A DNA stretch of 64,000 bases from Tildeniella nuda ZEHNDER 1965/U140. GTDB lineage: Bacteria > Cyanobacteriota > Cyanobacteriia > Leptolyngbyales > Leptolyngbyaceae. The stretch is taken from contig JAHHIG010000008.1 in the NCBI GenBank assembly GCA_019358895.1, positions 124,001-188,000 on the forward strand. Reading direction: 5' to 3'. This document shows positions 61,651 to 64,000 of the stretch, one piece after another. Made by a program: the position numbers and the translations under genes. The notes under the pieces were generated by a model, which was not told the DNA's origin, made no database searches, and saw only the letters and a list, made by a program, of their open reading frames with translations. How positions within the stretch are numbered: the first letter of the stretch is position 1; the number at the start of each line of letters is the position of its first letter.

Positions 61651-61740
61651 CCTTCCCACAAATCAAATTGCCATCAGAAAAACTGGCGATCGCGTTGACC
61701 CAATATTCTGATGCTTTTTATGGTAGATGCGATCGCACAA
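61651..61740 (+). repeat. Island repeat, copy R3
   Basis: 90 bp, closely matching R1 (CTTCCCACAAATCAAATTGCC ... GCGATCGCGTTGACC ... TTCTGATGCTTTTTATGGT ... GCGATCGCACAA). It lies just after the second protease gene. Confidence 0.8.
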
Positions 61741-61796
61741 AGCCACACATTGAGCGATCGCAACCGGATCAATTCGGTTGCATCCAATCACCTTAC

Positions 61797-62933
61797 TTAC
61801 CGTGACACACTGCGCGGGTCAAGGGCATCGCGCAGACCGTCGCCCAGTAAGTTAAACGCCAGAACGGTGAGAATAATTAGCAGTGCGGGGGGCCAAATCA
61901 GCCAGGGTTGCAGCACCAGAATCGAGGCATTGGTCGCTAGTGAGAGCATATTGCCCCAGGATGGATCGGGCTGCTGAATGCCCAAACCGATCAAGCTCAA
62001 AATCGACTCTGCCACGATAAAGTCGGGAATGGAAAGCGTGGCGGAAATCACAATATAGCTGGCGGTTTGAGGCAGCACATGGCGGATAATGATGTAGAGC
62101 GATCGTCCTCCCATTGCCCGCGCTGCCTGTACAAATTCACGCTCTTTAATCGATAACACCTGCCCACGAATCACCCGCGCCAACCCAGCCCAGCGGATAA
62201 AGGATGTAATCAGAATGATGAGCAAGAACCGTTGGGCGCTGCTGAGTCCTGGTGGTAGTACCGCCGCTAACGCAACCAGCAAATAAATACTAGGAATGGT
62301 CATCAGCACTTCAACCAGGCGCATCAGGACGCTATCGATCCAACCACCAAAGTAGCCAGAAATGCCGCCAACCAACATTCCAAGCGGGAACGAAATGATG
62401 ATGCCAACCAGACCAATACTTAAGCTGATGCGTGCGCCATACAGCAAGCGACTGAACTGATCGCGTGCCTGCTCATCCGTGCCCAAGAGGTTGAATTTCC
62501 CCGCTCCAGCAGTACCAAACAGGTGCCAGTTGCCCGGGATGCCGCCAAATACCTCAACTTCATCAAACCTGGGATCGGCAAGCGAAAACCTGGTCGGCAG
62601 CGGTAGCTTAATTTGCAATAAACGGTATTCATCGCCGACAACAAAGAGTCGTAGCGGCGATGGTTTGCTGCGATCGACCACCAGTTGACGATCGCCCGTG
62701 TTTAAGTCCACTGGACCCTGTGTCGTGGGATAGACATATGGACCAGTAAACGCGCCAGCTTGATCTTGCCAATAGATTTGAGTCGGCGGCAGCAGTGCTC
62801 CGTCTGGTTGCGAGGCATACGGGTCATACGGCGAAACAAACTCGGCAGCGATCGCCGCTACATAAAACAGCAGCAGTAGGATCGCGCCAAGTCGAGCGAG
62901 AGGATTGTTCTTAAGTCGTTGCCACCAGTTCAT
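61797..62933 (-). CDS. ABC transporter permease (DppC/OppC type)
   Basis: 378-residue membrane permease. N-terminal helix ARLGAILLLLFYVAAIAAEFVSPYDPY, then an unusually long periplasmic-side insertion (about residues 40-150), then the BPD_transp_1 part with GTDEQARDQFSRLLYGARISLSIG and the EAA-like loop VQAARAMGGRSLYIIIRHVLPQ. The family imports peptides or nickel; which one is not evident. The usual partner permease and ATPase genes are not in the window. Confidence 0.85.
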   Translation of the reverse strand: MNWWQRLKNNPLARLGAILLLLFYVAAIAAEFVSPYDPYASQPDGALLPPTQIYWQDQAGAFTGPYVYPTTQGPVDLNTGDRQLVVDRSKPSPLRLFVVGDEYRLLQIKLPLPTRFSLADPRFDEVEVFGGIPGNWHLFGTAGAGKFNLLGTDEQARDQFSRLLYGARISLSIGLVGIIISFPLGMLVGGISGYFGGWIDSVLMRLVEVLMTIPSIYLLVALAAVLPPGLSSAQRFLLIILITSFIRWAGLARVIRGQVLSIKEREFVQAARAMGGRSLYIIIRHVLPQTASYIVISATLSIPDFIVAESILSLIGLGIQQPDPSWGNMLSLATNASILVLQPWLIWPPALLIILTVLAFNLLGDGLRDALDPRSVSR

Positions 62934-63161
62934 AGTGCAGGCTAAACGCCGAGAAGTTGCTGTTAGTGCGGAGAAAAGCTGAGCGACCGAGTGACTGACA
63001 GGGTGATCACGCTCTTTAAAATCGTACTCCGAGTCCGTTCAAACTTAGCATGGACACGACGAAGAACAGAGGACAAATAGTCAGAAGGCACCAGATAGAC
63101 AGCAGAGACAAAAAGTAGAAGACTTTTACGTTGATGTCGATCGCCTGCACCTACTTCCTTT

Positions 63162-63183
63162 TTGGCACTCGTAAATGTGCCAA
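63162..63183. repeat. Inverted repeat next to the DnaA boxes
   Basis: TTGGCAC and GTGCCAA, perfect 7-bp arms with an 8-bp loop, 46 bp left of the first box. Confidence 0.65.
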
Positions 63184-63228
63184 AATCACGACTTTTTGCG
63201 GTTTTGCAATTCTTATTCTTCGCCAGAG

Positions 63229-63312
63229 TTTTCCCCACCGATTCCACAGACTTTCCACAGGTTTTCCACAGAGATCACGAGTTTTTCCACAGGATTACGC
63301 TCGTTTTCCACA
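63229..63312 (+). promoter_or_regulatory. Phased DnaA-box cluster, candidate replication origin
   Basis: Six same-strand 9-mers: TTTTCCCCA (63229), GATTCCACA (63240), CTTTCCACA (63251), TTTTCCACA (63262), TTTTCCACA (63283) and TTTTCCACA (63304). Spacings are 11, 11, 11, 21 and 21 bp, close to one and two helical turns, so all boxes face the same side. TTTTCCACA is the cyanobacterial DnaA-box form. No dnaA or dnaN gene occurs in the window, so origin function is inferred from boxes alone. Confidence 0.65.
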
Positions 63313-63713
63313 CCATAGAACCGTAGAATCGGACTTCTGCGTGTTGCGCGTCACTCAGCCGATCGCGCCTTCATGCTGAGAAAACTCTGCAAAAGACTAA
63401 GTAATGTTTCGGGGATCGCTTATAAATGCCGATTCTTTCGTTAGCCCGTTTAGGCATCAATGTTCAGTCGGGGATGAACGACATTGACAAGCAAACCGAC
63501 CTCTAGGCACAATGATTGACTTATCCCCGCAAGCGTTCTGAAACCCACGCCAACAGCACTGTTTGCGTTTGAAGAATCCGAGCGACTGTGGTGTGTGCCT
63601 TAGTTTCAACGCTGCGGCACGCGAATCTTGTTGGCTTTTTACCAGGGTGCAACGTTGCATTACTTCCTAATCGCTTCATATCAACGTGCTTCTAGCATTC
63701 ACTGAGGTTCTCA

Positions 63714-63914
63714 ATGACCACGACCGTTAGCATTCTGGCTGAAATTCCTGAAGAACTTCATACGGCAATCACGCTCTACCTCGAAAGCCGTCCCGACTGG
63801 GATCAAGATCGCGTCTTTGCGGCTGCACTGTCCCTCTTTTTGTTGCAAAATGGAGATTGCGATCGTCGTGCTGCACGAGTTTACCTGGATGCGCTGTTTA
63901 ACCATGCCGTTTAG
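63714..63914 (+). CDS. DUF2811 family protein
   Basis: 66-residue cyanobacterial protein, recognisable by VSILAEIPEELHTAITLYLESRPDWDQDRVFAAALSLFLLQNG and the C-terminal AARVYLDALF. Helical, soluble, no catalytic residues. Function unknown. It stands beside the candidate origin, but I know of no documented link to replication. Confidence 0.88.
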   Translation: MTTTVSILAEIPEELHTAITLYLESRPDWDQDRVFAAALSLFLLQNGDCDRRAARVYLDALFNHAV

Positions 63915-64000
63915 CGATCGCGTCTTTGAAATTGCCGCTTTGAGCGATCGGACTCGACTGCAATTTTAAGCTCTGAGCGTTTTTAAGAGGGTTTCTTCAT

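Larger units (their letters stand above)
62934..63713. other. Long intergenic region containing DnaA-box cluster
   Basis: 780 bp with no supported gene; open frames that overlap the box cluster are not real genes by appearance. It contains the DnaA boxes at 63229-63312 and an upstream inverted repeat at 63162-63183. An AT-richer stretch with TTTTTGCGGTTTTGCAATTC lies just before the boxes. Confidence 0.65.

Noticed and set aside
63131-63379. 82-codon frame across the DnaA-box region
   Set aside because: Its residues come from repeated TTTTCCACA boxes (RFSTGFPQRS-like pattern), so it is a by-product of the boxes.

Overview
The window looks like chromosomal DNA of a filamentous, non-heterocystous-type cyanobacterium (Leptolyngbya-like is a guess). 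The octamer GCGATCGC (HIP1) is everywhere. Diagnostic cyanobacterial genes are present: cytochrome c6, the photosystem II assembly protein Psb34, an acyl-lipid omega-3 desaturase, a geranylgeranyl-reductase-type flavoprotein, DUF3318 and DUF2811. Intergenic DNA is full of 7-bp tandem arrays and palindromic repeats. Genes lie on both strands in short operons. I saw no rRNA, tRNA, CRISPR array or prophage block.

Layout. 0-9 kb: petJ with a TauE/SafE-like membrane protein, mnmA, a lone response regulator, a Nif11-like protein, pentapeptide and SPFH proteins, a Na+/H+ antiporter and argD. 9-14 kb (minus strand): a probable operon of SRPBCC protein, zinc alcohol dehydrogenase, DUF2795, SDR dehydrogenase and GH15 glucosidase. 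The SDR gene is split by a 246-bp IS1-family remnant with a perfect 8-bp target duplication. 15-26 kb: a decayed HTH gene, a 1418-residue hybrid histidine kinase, DUF3318, MarR, a methyltransferase broken by one stop codon, and several unrecognised cyanobacterial genes. 26-38 kb: dienelactone hydrolase, omega-3 desaturase, a cellulose-synthase-like glycosyltransferase, ExbB/ExbD, thiC with a TPP riboswitch, a WecG/TagA glycosyltransferase with an MshEN-like N-terminus, and a MoaD/ThiS-like protein. 38-49 kb: ddl, mutL, geranylgeranyl reductase family, SRAP, LOG and stress proteins. 49-57 kb: an asparagine-synthetase homologue without the glutaminase cysteine, DinB, a large TPR protein, psb34 and thiG.

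The most unusual stretch is 57.4-61.7 kb. It is a compact island of toxin-antitoxin-like and nuclease modules: Uma2, two small-protein/retropepsin-like aspartic protease pairs, an EVE-HNH endonuclease and a VapBC pair. Three copies of one short repeat follow the HNH, VapC and second protease genes. At 63.2-63.3 kb there are TTTTCCACA-type DnaA boxes, all on one strand, spaced 11, 11, 11, 21 and 21 bp. This is a good candidate for a replication origin.

Mobile and repetitive DNA is a second theme. A 125-bp MITE occurs twice, each time inserted exactly in a TAG stop codon that it regenerates. Short palindromic or heptameric repeats have also been absorbed in frame into protein linkers of the histidine kinase (twice), MutL (twice) and probably the cellulose-synthase-like protein.
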